64,000 nucleotides of DNA, from positions 13,129,421-13,193,420 of the forward strand of contig JAQFVV010012404.1 of the NCBI GenBank assembly GCA_028023455.1. The letters are read 5' to 3'. The notes under the pieces are model-generated. The model was not told the origin of the DNA, made no database searches, and worked only from the letters and a program-made list of their open reading frames with translations. The stretch is from Epiperipatus broadwayi. Taxonomy: Eukaryota > Onychophora > Udeonychophora > Euonychophora > Peripatidae. The first letter of the stretch is position 1, and each line of letters starts with the position of its first letter. The position numbers and the translations under genes are program-made. Of this stretch, positions 25,405 to 41,000 are shown piece by piece.

Positions 25405-26866
25405 ATAAACAATATTCTAATTTGTGGAGCGTAGATAGTTGAAAATTGAAATAAATTGAGATATTACCAAATCTCTCAGCACTCATTACAATACTTATCC
25501 AACAGCCAATAAGATGTCATGATAGCTGTCCAAATAACAATCAAACCTAAACACATGACAAAGATTTTATGAGAAAAGGGTGGCCACTCTTTTCTCTATT
25601 TTCCTTTCTATATATCTAAGCTAATCATAAGCATTTAGGTGTGAAAGCTCGAAGCTTTAAATATCTTCATAAATAACTTCACTGAGTCTAAATTATAAAT
25701 GTACAATGCAAAATCCTATAATTTACTATGTAGTAATTTTTAGAATACATAACAAGCAGTAAAGTATGTAAATAATATTTTAATTTGTGAAGCACAGATA
25801 GTTGAACATTGAAATAAAGTGAGATACTGACAAATCTCTCAGTGCTTGTTACAATACTTATCTGACAGTCAATCAGATATCATGATAGTTGTCCAAATAA
25901 CACTCAAACCTAAACACACACAACAAAGATTTTACGAGAAAAGAGTGACCACCCTTTTCTCTACTTTTCTTTCTATATATCTAAGCCAGTTGTAAGTATT
26001 TAGGTCTGAAAGATTGAAGCTTTAAATATCTTCACAAATAACTCACTGAGTTTAAATCATAAACATACAAAGTGAAATCCTATGATTTATTACATAAGTT
26101 TTTAGAATATATAACAAGTAGTAAAGTATGTAAATAATATTTTAATTTGTGAAGTGCAGATAGTTGAAAATTGAAATAAATTGAGATACTGCCAAATCTC
26201 TCAGCACTCGTTACAATACTTATCTGACAGCCAATCAGATGTCATGATAGCTGTCCAAATAACAATCAAACCTAAACACATGACAAAGATTTTATGAGAA
26301 AAGAGATTACACATTGTACATTTATGATTTAGACTCAGTGATTTATTTCTGAAGATATTTAAAGCTTCACGATTTCAGACCTAAATACTTACGATTGGCT
26401 TAGATATATAGAAAGAAAAGTAGAGAAAAGGGTGTCTGCCCTTTTCTCATAAAATCTTTGTCATGACATCTGATTCGCTGTCGGATAAGTATTGTAATGA
26501 GCACTGAGAGATTTGGCAGTATAATTGAAATATTATTTACATACTTTACTGCTTGTTATGTATTCTGAAAACTACTACATAGTAAATCATAGGATTTCAC
26601 ATTGTATGTTTATAATTTAGACTCAGTGAGTTATTTGTGAAGATATTTAAAGCTTCAAGCTTTCAGACCTAAATGCTTACGACTGGCTTAGATATATAGA
26701 AAGAAAAGTAGAGAAAAAGGTGGCCACTCTTTTCTCATAAAATCTTTGTCATGTGTTTAGGTTTGATTGTTATTTGGACAGCTATCATGACATCTAATTG
26801 TCTGTCGGATAAGTGTTGTAATGAGGGCTGAGAGATTTGGCAGTATCTCAATTTATTTCATTTCTA
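25405..26866. repeat. 363-bp satellite array with internal inversion
   Basis: Forward copies begin at about 25,421, 25,784 and 26,146 (landmark TTTGTGRAGYRYAGATAG), a period of 362-363 bp. The third copy breaks off at about 26,305 inside AAGATTTTATGAGAAAAGAG, and the array continues as the reverse complement to about 26,866, roughly 1.5 copies with two small deletions. Each monomer contains an imperfect palindrome centred on TGGCCA, for example 25,571-25,596, flanked by GAGAAAAG and CTTTTCTC. Copies are about 90% alike by eye. The layout matches the unrelated 405-bp array at the start of the window. Confidence 0.93.
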
Positions 26867-28704
26867 TAAAATCTAGTACACATAATTATTCAACTATTGT
26901 TTCAATTTTCTTTGGTCAAAAAAAATATAGCAATTTTAAATTTGATTTTACTTTATACAATATTAAATACTATTATGAAGAAAGAACCCTAATCCTTATA
27001 AATTAATTTCAAGATAATAAATAGACAATATGTGAAAACACTGATATATACTAACATCGAAAATCATGTGACAGTTTTCTGTTTGCTATTCAAATAACTT
27101 TCATTTCATTTGTTAAAGATTATGTCTATATTATGTAATTAAAGATTATGTCTATAAATAACGTAAAGTACTTCTATACTCTAATATTATATTATCGTTT
27201 TATTTATGGTTAGCCATAATTAAATTAATACTGTGTATATATAAATAATAAGTAAATGGATAATAGATGAGTAGATAGATAGATGGAAAAAAATTATAAG
27301 CAGGCAAGTAGATGCAAATTTGAATACATGAATGAACAAAAGATGAAAAAGCAGATAAGTTGTTAGTCGGGAAATTCAGCCAGATAGACAGATAGATAAA
27401 TAGGCAGGAAAATAAGCAAATGATAGCTAAATAAATAATTGGATGAACGAATAGATAGATGGATAATCAGAAATTAGTATATATATGATGTTAATTTTTA
27501 TATAACGTTTTTCTCTGAAAAATAGATTCATGATCTGAAAAGCATTCAGGAAATTGATGTCAGCCGCGCACTATTTCATAATTGTCAGTGGTATCTGGCT
27601 TATTATTTTTCACTAACTCTTCATTAAAAAAGAAAAAAAATACGTATTTATTATAAAAGATTATTTTTTTAATTTTTTTAAACACTTTTTTGAATTTCTT
27701 CATTTATTTATTACGGTACAGTAAATGTTTCATTTATTTCCTATTATTTTTCTGAGAATCGAGTTTAAAATTATTATTAAAAATTACCGATATTTTTTTT
27801 ATTTAAACTTTTGCAGTAATAAGCAAACAAGTTTGAAAGTATTTCTAATTATAAATTATAAGGAGCTTTTCAGCCTACATGCTTTTGTTTTTTTTCCCTA
27901 TTTATTTCACTTAAAGAAAATATATTTATTATGAATTTATTTCGCAATTATACATACACAATTAAATACCGTCTACATATATCACTAGTTCGAGTGGGTG
28001 AGATAAATTTCTGACACTCTTTAACAATTGTACACAAAGAATAATAATTTCTTCAAGATTTTTTTATTAATATGTCATTAAGAATTTTGATCTACATAAC
28101 ATCTGCATTAACATGACACTCTCAATCGCGTCTTCCTTTTTTTTTTTTAAATGTAGAATAATGGCAAATGTTCCAAGAGAGTGAAAGTAAGATAGGCTAT
28201 TATTTTAAATTAACAGTTTGAATTAATAGAATACGCAAAATTGCTTTTTATATTTACACACACATTTTATTTCTGCATGTAGATATATATTTATGGAATA
28301 TTCTCTCCTTAATGACAGTTGGAATAATTAATCAATATCTATTATGATTAAATAGTATTTGATTATTGTGAATGAATAATTTGTCATTCCTTGCTCCCAC
28401 GTTAACTGATTTCAGTTTTTAAAACTGTACAGCGCCCATAATGAGATGAGAGACAAGGCAGAAACATTCTTAGGATGTCAAGTAATTATGGAGAATAAGA
28501 TATAATTCTGCTACATGAATTTATTGTAAATTTATTTTAACCATTTTGAATTTATTTGAAATATGTTTTATTAATGGACATGCAAATTTCATCCATTCAT
28601 TATTTTTAGAAGCTAATCTGTTATTTTTTAACTTATGTAGGGTATTGTAAGTTCACTATGTCTTAAGTTGCATAAATAAACTTTAGTGATTCTTATGTAA
28701 ATAG
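26867..28704. other. AT-rich DNA with degenerate GATA-type repeats
   Basis: 27,250-27,470 contains scattered GATA, GATG and AAATAA tetranucleotide blocks, an eroded microsatellite. No gene seen in the rest. Confidence 0.6.
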
Positions 28705-28923
28705 ATAGATAGTTAGATAACATAGATAGGTAGATAGATAGATAGGTAGGTAAGTAGGTAGATAGATAGGTAGGTAGGTAGATAGATAGATCAATAGACA
28801 GGTAGGTAAGTAGATAGACAGATAGACAGACAAACAAACATACAGACAGATGAATAGATAGATAGATATGTAGGTAAATAGGTAGGTAGATAGATAGATA
28901 GGTAGATAGTATGTAAATAAATA
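28705..28923. repeat. Compound TAGA/TAGG tetranucleotide array
   Basis: About 220 bp of alternating TAGA, TAGG and CAGA units. The open frames here, with Tyr-Leu-Ser/Thr periodicity on the minus strand, are repeat artefacts. Confidence 0.93.
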
Positions 28924-29283
28924 GATCACTATATAGCTTATAATCTCTTGTAATTCTATGGGATTATCAATTTTCTTCTCTTTATTATTTTATAGATCTT
29001 TCTATAGTTCTCTTAGAACTTACGATTTTTTTAAATTATTGCATTCTTTTTTTTTTTTTAATTGAATATATTGCCTCTCTTCATAGTCAACTGATTTTCG
29101 TTTAAGAGATGATTTGATTTCTGTATATTATCAATTACTTTTTCTTATATATTTTCCTTAAGGTCTATCAAGTCTAGTTCCATAGGATCGTAGATATAAT
29201 GTAATAAGATTGGACTGCATATATTATAAGTAAATAAAATACCTTAAGCAAATATTGAGCAAATCAATTAGATATAATGTACC
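28924..29283. other. AT-rich DNA, no gene seen
   Basis: No supported feature. It is the left flank of the LTR element. Confidence 0.6.
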
Positions 29284-29287
29284 ATAG

Positions 29288-31334
29288 TATAACAATCCAA
29301 ATGAAAGTGAGATCGAATCTAACCATAATCTGCACTACAAGGGCGCCATCTAGGCATTTGAACCTAGAAAAATTTATAAAGTAGGCAGACACGCACTGTT
29401 AAGATTCCACTTTATTTAAATATTTAGATCGTTAGCCCATTATCACTAGCTCAGGGAGTATCAGAGATAATAAAATATAACTTTACATCTTAAATATTAA
29501 AAAAATAAAAGCCACTGCCAGAAATTAACACATAAAAATATTTATTTACGCACATATAAATTTTGAATCATTTAAAATTTTGAGGAATAGATTTAACATT
29601 TAGATTTTTATATTAACTTTTAATTTTACATTTAAATAGATTGCAATGAGTTTAATATTTTATTTAGAGGGTCGAGTATGAATAGACTACATAGATCTGC
29701 ATTTGAAAAGAAAATATTCTTTCCCTTATTTAACCTTAGGCCAAAAGTTCGCAGTCAAACCGGCGTCAATCCATCTGATACATTAATGTATTCAATGTAG
29801 CATGAAAATACAACAGCACTAAATATACTATACTGTCAGGAATGTACATCTGAACAGTATAGTTAGAGAAGACATTGTCTCTCAACCAAACAGGAATGCT
29901 ACATCTGTTGGCAAGAAGAACAATAAACAAAAAACTCCATAGGAATGGACCCCATCTTCCGTCTTACTATCCAATTCCATTAGGCAAACAGGGGGTGTGT
30001 GGCGTATATATGCAATCCTGCCTGTAGTGGATATCCTGCTACATTTACTAATTACATCAATACATCTAATCCATTGACCCAATTTAACTACGAAACAAAT
30101 AACCTAAGATTACCCTCCCTTAAACTATATATATAACTTTACAAATCTATATAGCCATTCATGCCCGACTTAAATTTAACATTTAGATACGTTCACACAG
30201 ATGAATTTTATACAATTTGTTTTATAATGTCGAGTATAGATCGGCTGCACAGATTCCACGGTTAAAAACATTTCAAAATAAACACAACCGATCAAAATAC
30301 AAAATCATCGATAACGTCAATTGCATAGGGAATACACAAAACCCAATAGCATTCATCGTAAGATGCCGCAGTGACATCGATGACTTATATATTCTAATCG
30401 AATGTGAAAACCACAACATAATCAACCGCTAATGAATCTATGCAACGTCTATACCCAACCTTAAATTTCCTCATTTAAAATTTAAACAATAAATATTAAT
30501 ACAAATAAAATAATAAATGGAAATGATTTTTTTATCAAACGCAAACATATAAAATTAAACATTATTAATTGATTTGAAACTTACAAAAATCAGATAAGAG
30601 TCCATTTTAACATTTAAGTTGGCTTGTTTATTAAATTTGTCAAACCCTGATGAAAGTTCTTAATTATTCTTTTTTTTTATGATTTTAAAAATTGTTTAGT
30701 TCATATAGCTTACGGTAGAAGAGCTCCCGGTTCCTGGTGTTAATTTCCATGGAATCCTTATTTGAAACTTGGTCTATCTGAAGGCATCTTTAGCTGGAAA
30801 AATTCTGGTATCACAGTCTTTTCATTTTTTTTAAATAAATGAGAGAGAACGACAAGTGTGTCTTATCGTTCTTCTCACAAAATCAAGTTGGAACTGACTG
30901 GAACTCAATATTTTTCTTTTTATAGTCCTCCTATGGATTCCATGAACAAAAACGTCACTGTTCCATTTTTTCATTATGGTCCGGGCCTTTATTTGCTTCC
31001 ATTGGTCAAGCTAAAATCTCTTTATTCTCTTATCTATTTTTCATCTGACTTTTTAATTACACAGCTTTTGGATAATTAATAAACAATCATTTCCATCTAC
31101 AAAAATATTTTATCTTTAAATCTTGTACTTTTTTATAAAAAAGTACGTTCAAATACTTATTTATTTGTTTTTTAAAAAAATATTTTTAAAGTTTTGCATC
31201 TGTGCGAATATATACGTTTAACAAACATTTTAATTTTAGCGTTTAGTTTTTTTTTTTAATAGATTTTATTTTTATTTGCGAACTTTAAGATTTTATTTTA
31301 AATTAATGTAACGGCATATTTATATATCGTTACA
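29288..31334 (-). repeat. 3' LTR of the 2-kb-LTR element
   Basis: 2047 bp. A minus-strand AATAAA at 29,411-29,416 lies about 125 bp from the LTR end, as expected for R-U5. It contains CTAGATGGCGCC (minus, near 29,345), and a 71-codon frame from TTG at 30,217 encodes the same peptide in both LTRs but has no known family. It differs from the other LTR by a few percent, so the insertion is not very recent. Confidence 0.85.
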
Positions 31335-31894
31335 TATCAGTAAACTTCCTCAAAAAAAAAAAAAAAACATTAAAAAAAAAAAAAAGAATTTACTTAGTGT
31401 TAGTAATTACGTTACACAAATTGACTATATATGAAAATTTCAAAAGGACAAAACTTTTTTTTAAAAGACAAAACAGTAATTACACACAAATATAATGATT
31501 AAAAAATGTTGACTGTTGATTCCCTATTACCAGCTAAATTTCTGCCCCCTCCCTTCCAAGTTTCTTTTCTTCTACTTTTAAGTATTATTTAGGCAAGTTA
31601 AACGATTAGATTTTAAACAAGACTTTTTTTTTTAAAAAAAATTATGATTTATATTTATTATTACGTTTTATTATTTAGATTTTAATATTAACGTTTTATT
31701 CCTCGCATTTATTTTTACATATGCGCAATTTTTCTTACTGGCAGTACCTTTAAAACACAATTCAAAGTATAACTTTTCGTTAATACAAAAAATATATTTA
31801 TATTTCAGAAAAAATATTACGGGCATGATTTATCTTTAAAATTCTCAGGGCACTCGGTGGTTTATTAAAGATCGGCCCAAGTTGGGTAGCCAGT
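31335..31894 (-). other. Internal region (560 bp) of the 2-kb-LTR element
   Basis: Mostly noncoding and homopolymer-rich. On the minus strand it runs from the primer-binding-like TGGCTACCC at 31,893 to GAGGAAGTTTACTGATA just before the 3' LTR, a weak polypurine tract. A stronger purine tract, GGAAGGGAGGGGGCAGAAA, lies in the middle (about 31,541-31,559). Confidence 0.7.
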
Positions 31895-33935
31895 TATAAT
31901 GATCCAAAAGAAAGTGGAGATCGAATCTAACCACAATCTGCACTACAAGGGCGCCATCTAGGCATTTGAGCCTAGAAAAATTTATAAAGTAGGCAGATAC
32001 GCAGCTGTTAAGATTCCACTTTATTTAAATATTTAGACTGTTAGCCCATTGTCACTAGCTCAGGGAGTAGCAGAGATAATAAAATATAACTTTATATCTT
32101 AAATATTAAAAAAATAAAAGCCACTGCCAGAAATTAACACATAAAAATATTTATTTACGCACATATAAATTTTGAATCATTTAAAATTTTGAGGAATAGA
32201 TTTAACATTTTATATTTTTATATTAACTTTTAATTTTACATTTAAATAGATTGCAATGAGTTTAATATTTTATTTAGAGGGTCGAGTATGAATAGACTAC
32301 ATAGATCTGCATTTGAAAAGAAAATATTCTTTCCCTTATTTAACCTTAGGCCAAAAGTTCGCAGTCAAACCAGCATCAATCCATCTGATACATTAATGTA
32401 TTCAATGTAGCATGAAAATACAACAGCACCAAATATACTATACTGTTAGGAATGTACATCTGAACAGTATAGTTAGAGAAGACATTGTCTCTCAACCAAA
32501 CAGGAATGCTACATCTGTTGGCGAGAAGAACAATAAACAAAAAACTCCATAGGAATGGACCACGTCTTCTGTCTTACTATCCAATTCCATTAGGCAAACA
32601 GGGGGTGTGTGGCGTATATATGCAATCCTGCTTGTAGCAGTCTCCTGCTACATTTACTAATTATATCAATACATCTAATCCATTGACCCAATTTAACTAT
32701 GAAACAAATAATCTAAGATTACCCTCCCTTAAACTATATATAATACTTTACAAATCTATATAACCATTCACGCCCGACTTAAATTTAACATTTAGATACA
32801 TTCACACAGATGAATTTTATACAATTTGTTTTATAATGTTGAGTATAGATCGGCTGCACAGATTCCACGGTTAAAAACATTTCAAAATAAACACAACCGA
32901 TCAAAATACAAAATCATCGATAACGTCAATTGCATAGGGAATACACAAAACCCAATAGCATTCATCGTAAGATGCCGCAGTGACATCGATGACTTATATA
33001 TTCTAATCGAATGTGAAAACCACAACATAATCAACCGCTAATGAATCTATGCAATGTCTATACCCAACCTTAAATTTCCTCATTTAAAATTTAAACAATA
33101 AATATTAATACAAATAAAATAATAAATGGAAATGATTTTTTTATCAAACACAAACATATAAAATTAAACATTATTAATTGATTTGAAACTTACAAAAATC
33201 AGATAAGAGTCCATTTTAACATTTAAGTTGGCTTGTTTATTAAATTTGTCAAACCCTGACGAAAGTTCTTAATTATTCTTTTTTTTTATGATTTTAAAAA
33301 TTGTTTAGTTCATATAGCTTACGGTAGAAGAGCTACCGGTTTCTGGTGTTAATTTCCACGGAATCCTTATTTGAAACCTGGTCTATCTGAAGGCATCCTT
33401 AGCTGAAAAAATCCTGGTATCACAGTCTTTTCATTTTTTAAAATAAATGAGAGAGAATGACAAGTGTGTCTTATCGTTCTTCTCACAAAATCAAGTTGGA
33501 ACTGACTGGAACTCAATATTTTTCTTTTTATAGCCCTCCTATGGATTCCAAGAACAAAAACATCACTGTTCCATTATGGTCCGGGTCTTTATTTGCTTCC
33601 ATTGGTCAAGCTAAAATCTCTTTATTCTCTTATCTATTTTTCATCTGACTTTTTAATTACACAGCTTTTGAATAATTAATAAACAATCATTTCCATCTAC
33701 AAAAATATTTTATCTTTAAATCTTGTACTTTTGTATAAAAAAGTACGTTCAAATACTTATTTATTTGTTTTTTAAAAAAATATTTTTAAAGTTTTGCATC
33801 TGTGTGAATATATACATTTAACAAACATTTTAATTTTAGCATTTAGTTTTTTTTTTTTAATAGATTTTATTTTTATTTGCGAACTTTAAGATTTTATTTT
33901 AAATTAATGTAACGGCATATTTATATATCGTTACA
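31895..33935 (-). repeat. 5' LTR of the 2-kb-LTR element
   Basis: 2041 bp. It has the same organisation as the 3' LTR, with AATAAA on the minus strand at 32,020-32,025. Its outer end has the small inverted repeat TGTAACG…CGTTACA (33,908-33,935), also present at 31,307-31,334. Confidence 0.85.
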
Positions 33936-33939
33936 ATAG

Positions 33940-36614
<2,675 letters not shown>

Positions 36615-36764
36615 CCAGTTGGCTTGATAATCATAGAAATCAGTAGAATATATATTATCTATTTTTAGTAATAATTGAACCTAAAATTTTTTTATTTAAA
36701 ATAAACTGCATTGAATATAGGCAACCCAATATTCAGTATATATAGCTTTATAAACTTAATATAA

Positions 36765-37260
36765 CTCCTCTGATGAAGAATTTGTGTGCAAATGTTTTTA
36801 CTTTTTTAACTATATGGCAATCTCTTTGTATGTATCAAGCAATACTTATGTGGATGCAATAAAAGCATCCATTAAAAAAGAAAATACTCATCAGAACATG
36901 CAAAAAAAAAATCAAACTCCAGTCTCAAGATTTTGTCATTCCACAATGAATGATCTCATAAAACTAAATATGATTTCAGAATCCCATTACCAGTTAACAC
37001 AACAGAAAAGATCTGGACTAACGAAAGTCTAACAAAATCATCAGAATGCTTTAACATGACCTCTTGCAGGATCTATTTATGTCTTTTGAACATTTCTTTA
37101 CTGACTGCAATTACAGATATAAATTGTTCACTGTATAGGTTTCCTAAAGATTTGCTATACAAAGAAATAAGTACAAATAGTTTATGGGATTTTATATTGC
37201 ACATTGCAGATCATTACTATTGAATTATATGGTGAAGAACAAAAAGATAAATTTGAGTGA
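36765..37260 (+). other. Possible decayed retroelement stretch
   Basis: CTGATGA at about 36,769 is followed by a small ATTTG-TGTG-CAAAT stem, reminiscent of a Penelope-like or ribozyme-type end. Near 37,085-37,200 the plus strand reads SFEHFFTDCNYRYK in one frame, with a possible continuation after a frameshift that resembles a LINE H--L-DC tail. Both are weak, and no intact gene is present. Confidence 0.3.
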
Positions 37261-37744
37261 TGGAAATCATTGTTATCCAAACACTGAATAGTCATCAACC
37301 AATAAAAAAACAATAATGAGTCAGCATTAGAGGAAATATAAATAATTATAAGTCATATCTAACTTATAAATATGAAATAATATAAACATAAACAGGAACT
37401 AATCATCAAGAACCATCAGTCATTCTTGGTGACTGAATTTAAAAAAGACAATGTATAAAAATCTACTCTAATAATCTAACCAATGCCAAACTTAAATAAT
37501 ATATGATAAAAGCAATTAATATTTCATCTGCATGCACATACTTAACTGCTAAAATTTCAGTAATAAATATACAAAAAATGCTAAGATCACTATATCAATG
37601 TGGATTATTATCAATGTTTTTCAACACATGGTTCTTTGAATGTGCTAACCATCAATAATTTAGCTATAAAATCAACAATATAAAGTGAGTGGACTTTAAA
37701 GATGATTTTTATGACCTTTCTCAATCCAAATAATTCTACAATTA

Positions 37745-38075
37745 TCATTTATAAATGGGTATGTAAGTGTGGCAGTGTATATATAGGTGATTCAAGATGT
37801 ATGTTGGAAAAAAAAAACTAAAGAGCACTTGTTGTTGTTAAAAAGAATTCAGAAATCGAATCAAAATTGCAAAGTAGATAATAATGTTTCAGCATTCATT
37901 TTTCATGACCATAATAATTAATGTATTTATGGTTTTAATTTTAATTACAATAATGTTAAAATATTGCAAATTAAAAAAATAACAACAAAAGAAAAATAAA
38001 TGAAGCTATGCTAATATACAAATACAAACATGACTTAATTAACAGGCAGGCAGAAAATGTTAAAATCACAGAATT
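37745..38075 (+). pseudogene. Penelope-like GIY-YIG endonuclease remnant (second family)
   Basis: The plus strand reads IYKWVCKCGSVYIGDSRCMLE from 37,748, the GIY-YIG signature with the CxC spacing common in Penelope-like proteins, then a stop. Further on, in shifted frames, SAFIFHDHN (about 37,900) fits the conserved SA-AEH--N-H block, and NNVKILQIKKITTKEK (about 37,950) fits the KIL---NTTKR segment, ending LTGRQ. The sequence is too different from the pair at 8.8-10.6 kb to be the same family. Fully decayed. Confidence 0.72.
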
Positions 38076-41000
38076 GTGGGAAGGTTAGCCTTTCTAAGTG
38101 TTAGTTGACAAAGATTATGAGGATAGTCAAAAGTGCTTCCAAGTGGCTAAAATTTTTAAAATATATCTGATTACTGTATATATATATATATTGTCTCTTT
38201 ACCAAAACGAAAACTGATCTAAAGAATCTGGCTAACTAAAATATAGCTATATTATAATACAGTCATGTTACATAAACAATGAGTATTAAAAATAATACTA
38301 TTCTGAATAGCTCAAGATACACTAAAAATACTCAATATCTAATCAAAAAACAATATTTTCTAATAATTATCTATAAAAATTTATTAAAGTAAATATAATA
38401 ACATTTTTATTCACAATAAATAATTAGGGTTCTAACTAAAATATTCAATTCTTTTATTTTACTAATAAATTTAATATATGACTAGCTCATTATTATAAAT
38501 AAATATGATTCGATTAAAAATAAATACAATTATGATACTCTTTACATGAGACATTCCGTAAGGTACAATGGCTTAAACATTGAGAATATCCCCCTAAGGA
38601 TAGACTCCTAGATTCACACAATATTCTCAAGTCTTTAATTATACACATAATAATCCTTATTTAATAAAACCATAATATTCTATTGTTTTTGTAGTGAGAA
38701 ATAATTAAAATAAACCTCCCAATTTCTAAAAAACTTAATGCTACATTTACACTATTATAAAATATATTTATTATAATGTAGATTTTAAATATAAGCTTAG
38801 ATCTAAAATACACATATCTAAACTTAATAAATGAAAATATTTCAAAATTATTAAAATACTTCTTTTGAAGTTCAGCAAAGCATCATCTTAGCATTTTAAT
38901 ACACTCTGATACTCTAATATCAGAAAATTAAAAAAAAATGAATATCACCCTCTGCAAATTAACTACTTATTCAAAAAAATACTTGAAATATAATTTCATG
39001 GGATCTCTATATTTTAAATAAGTTTTTTTATAAAAAATTTTAAAGAAAAAACTATTAATAAATTATATTGTTTGATATTTTGTATTTCCTTTATTTTTAT
39101 ATTTTTATATTCATCATAGCATTCAAATCATTTTTTATTATTCTTGCTTTCATTCCAATTCAAATATGCATTTATTTGAGTTAAATGATCTCTAATACTT
39201 GGGAAATATTAATCATTTCTCTCCTATTTTATATATTATGACAAGCATCAAATATTTCAATATCATTTGTGATAGAAATTTTTTTATATGTCCCATCTTG
39301 CTTTTGCATAAACTATCAACTTCTAACAGTTTTGCCACTGCTTTAACATCTTATAAAAATATCCTGTATGATGTGATTCCTGTGGTGATAAATAGGGATT
39401 ATTGGAATGATAACAATAACTCAAATGAGTAAAAAATATCATCATGGATATAGTGAAAAAAATAATATGTCTATATTTATCAGGCACCTAAAATTCATGT
39501 CATGGCTTTATTCTAGCTCTTATTGACTATAAGGGAATGCAACTATCCATGAGAAAATAATATACAGTCCTTTGTTACCTGTATAATTAATAAATTCAAA
39601 GGGTGACAATACAGCTCACACATAACAGTTTTTGAAAAACATACCTAAACACTTAGGATTTCATATAACAATTATTCTCCCAACTACCATCCTATATCTG
39701 CCACACTGAATAACTCTATTAATATTGTAAACATACAAACTACATTCTAAAAGAATTTTCAAACAAGATTACTAAAAAACAACAACAAAGATCTAAATTC
39801 ATTTCAAGATGGTTTTAAAAAGTTTTTTCAAGCACAAATGACTTCAATAACATGTACATTGATATGTTGTTACATTATATAATTTAGAGATCAATATTGC
39901 AGTATTTCTCTGTATCTTAACAGATAACATTTAAAAAGATAATACATTAATAACTTAATAATATAAAATGTATGCATATTCAATCATTTATGCTAAACAA
40001 ACATTTTTTTCCTAAAAATATTCTTAGATATTTCAAAACTATCACTTACATTCTTTTTTTATTTTTATAACCCACATACAATGATAATTATAGAAATGGT
40101 TTATTCAACTATTTAATATTTAAGCATTATGATCATAAGCATATAAAGTACTATTTTTAAAATATAACATTTAAAAATTATCAAGCAAATGCAATATAAA
40201 TGACAATGAAATTACCTATGATTTCAACAATTATTGAAATCATGTAATGGCAATCTACTCCTTTGCCCATACACTCAAACAAATTATGATTGTTGATTAT
40301 CTGTAAGAAAATTAATTTCTGAAAAACCTATTTTTCCTTATTTAATGTAATAAAAATAAAAACTAATCTATCTTAAGATTAAATTTTAAAATACATTATA
40401 ATAACAGGTTAGTTTTTAATAAAACAATAATATTCTAAAATACTAATGTTAGGCTAAAAAAAAATAAAGAGAAAATTTTAAAGTTACAAAAATTTTTCTT
40501 TCTCTTTATAAGTTGAATGCTTGCCTAGTTATGGATAGAAAGTTCTGAACAAAATCATACTCTTCACTTGGTGCCACTTATTGAAATGTATAAAAAACAA
40601 AATTCAATCCAGCACAATCTAGGGAAAATATTGGGCACCCTGAAAAGATAAATGTTTATTCTCATTCCTTTCTAAAAATATAATCCAGGCATGCAATATC
40701 TCCACAAAGTAATAATTCAAGAACCCATTTCTAGGTGAAATAAGTTGTTTTTCTATGTACATATTTTTTTTATTAATTCCAGCAGTTGTATATAGTATAT
40801 ATATTGTAGTAAATATAATACATGTAATATTTGCATTTCCATCAGTCAAAACATTGTTAGAATGTTATATAATATAACAATTATTCATTTATTTCATTAT
40901 TTCAGCAAATACATATTTTATGAACTAAAGGTAAATATTTCATTCTTTAAAATATTCAAGACTTTTATCCTTAAAATGTTCTATATTTCAACAAGTTATT

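Larger units (their letters stand above)
29288..33935 (-). mobile_element. LTR retroelement with 2-kb LTRs and a 560-bp interior
   Basis: Two direct repeats of 2047 and 2041 bp flank only 560 bp. On the minus strand the LTR begins TGTAACG (33,935 and 31,334) and ends near GGAT--TTATA (31,895 and 29,288). The whole is bracketed by a 4-bp target-site duplication, ATAG at 29,284-29,287 and 33,936-33,939. Just inside the 5' LTR on the minus strand lies TGGCTACCCAACTTGGG, a primer-binding-like sequence beginning TGG (31,877-31,893). The interior carries no gag or pol signature. It is a non-autonomous element, TRIM-like in its interior but with LTRs far longer than TRIMs normally have, or a deletion derivative of a larger element. 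Confidence 0.87.

Noticed and set aside
28628-28929. Tyr-Leu-Ser/Thr-rich frames
   Set aside because: Artefact of the TAGA/TAGG tetranucleotide array.
29288-33935. Simple segmental duplication instead of an LTR element
   Set aside because: The 4-bp target duplication, TGTAACG ends, TGG-type primer site and LTR-like AATAAA position favour retrotransposition.
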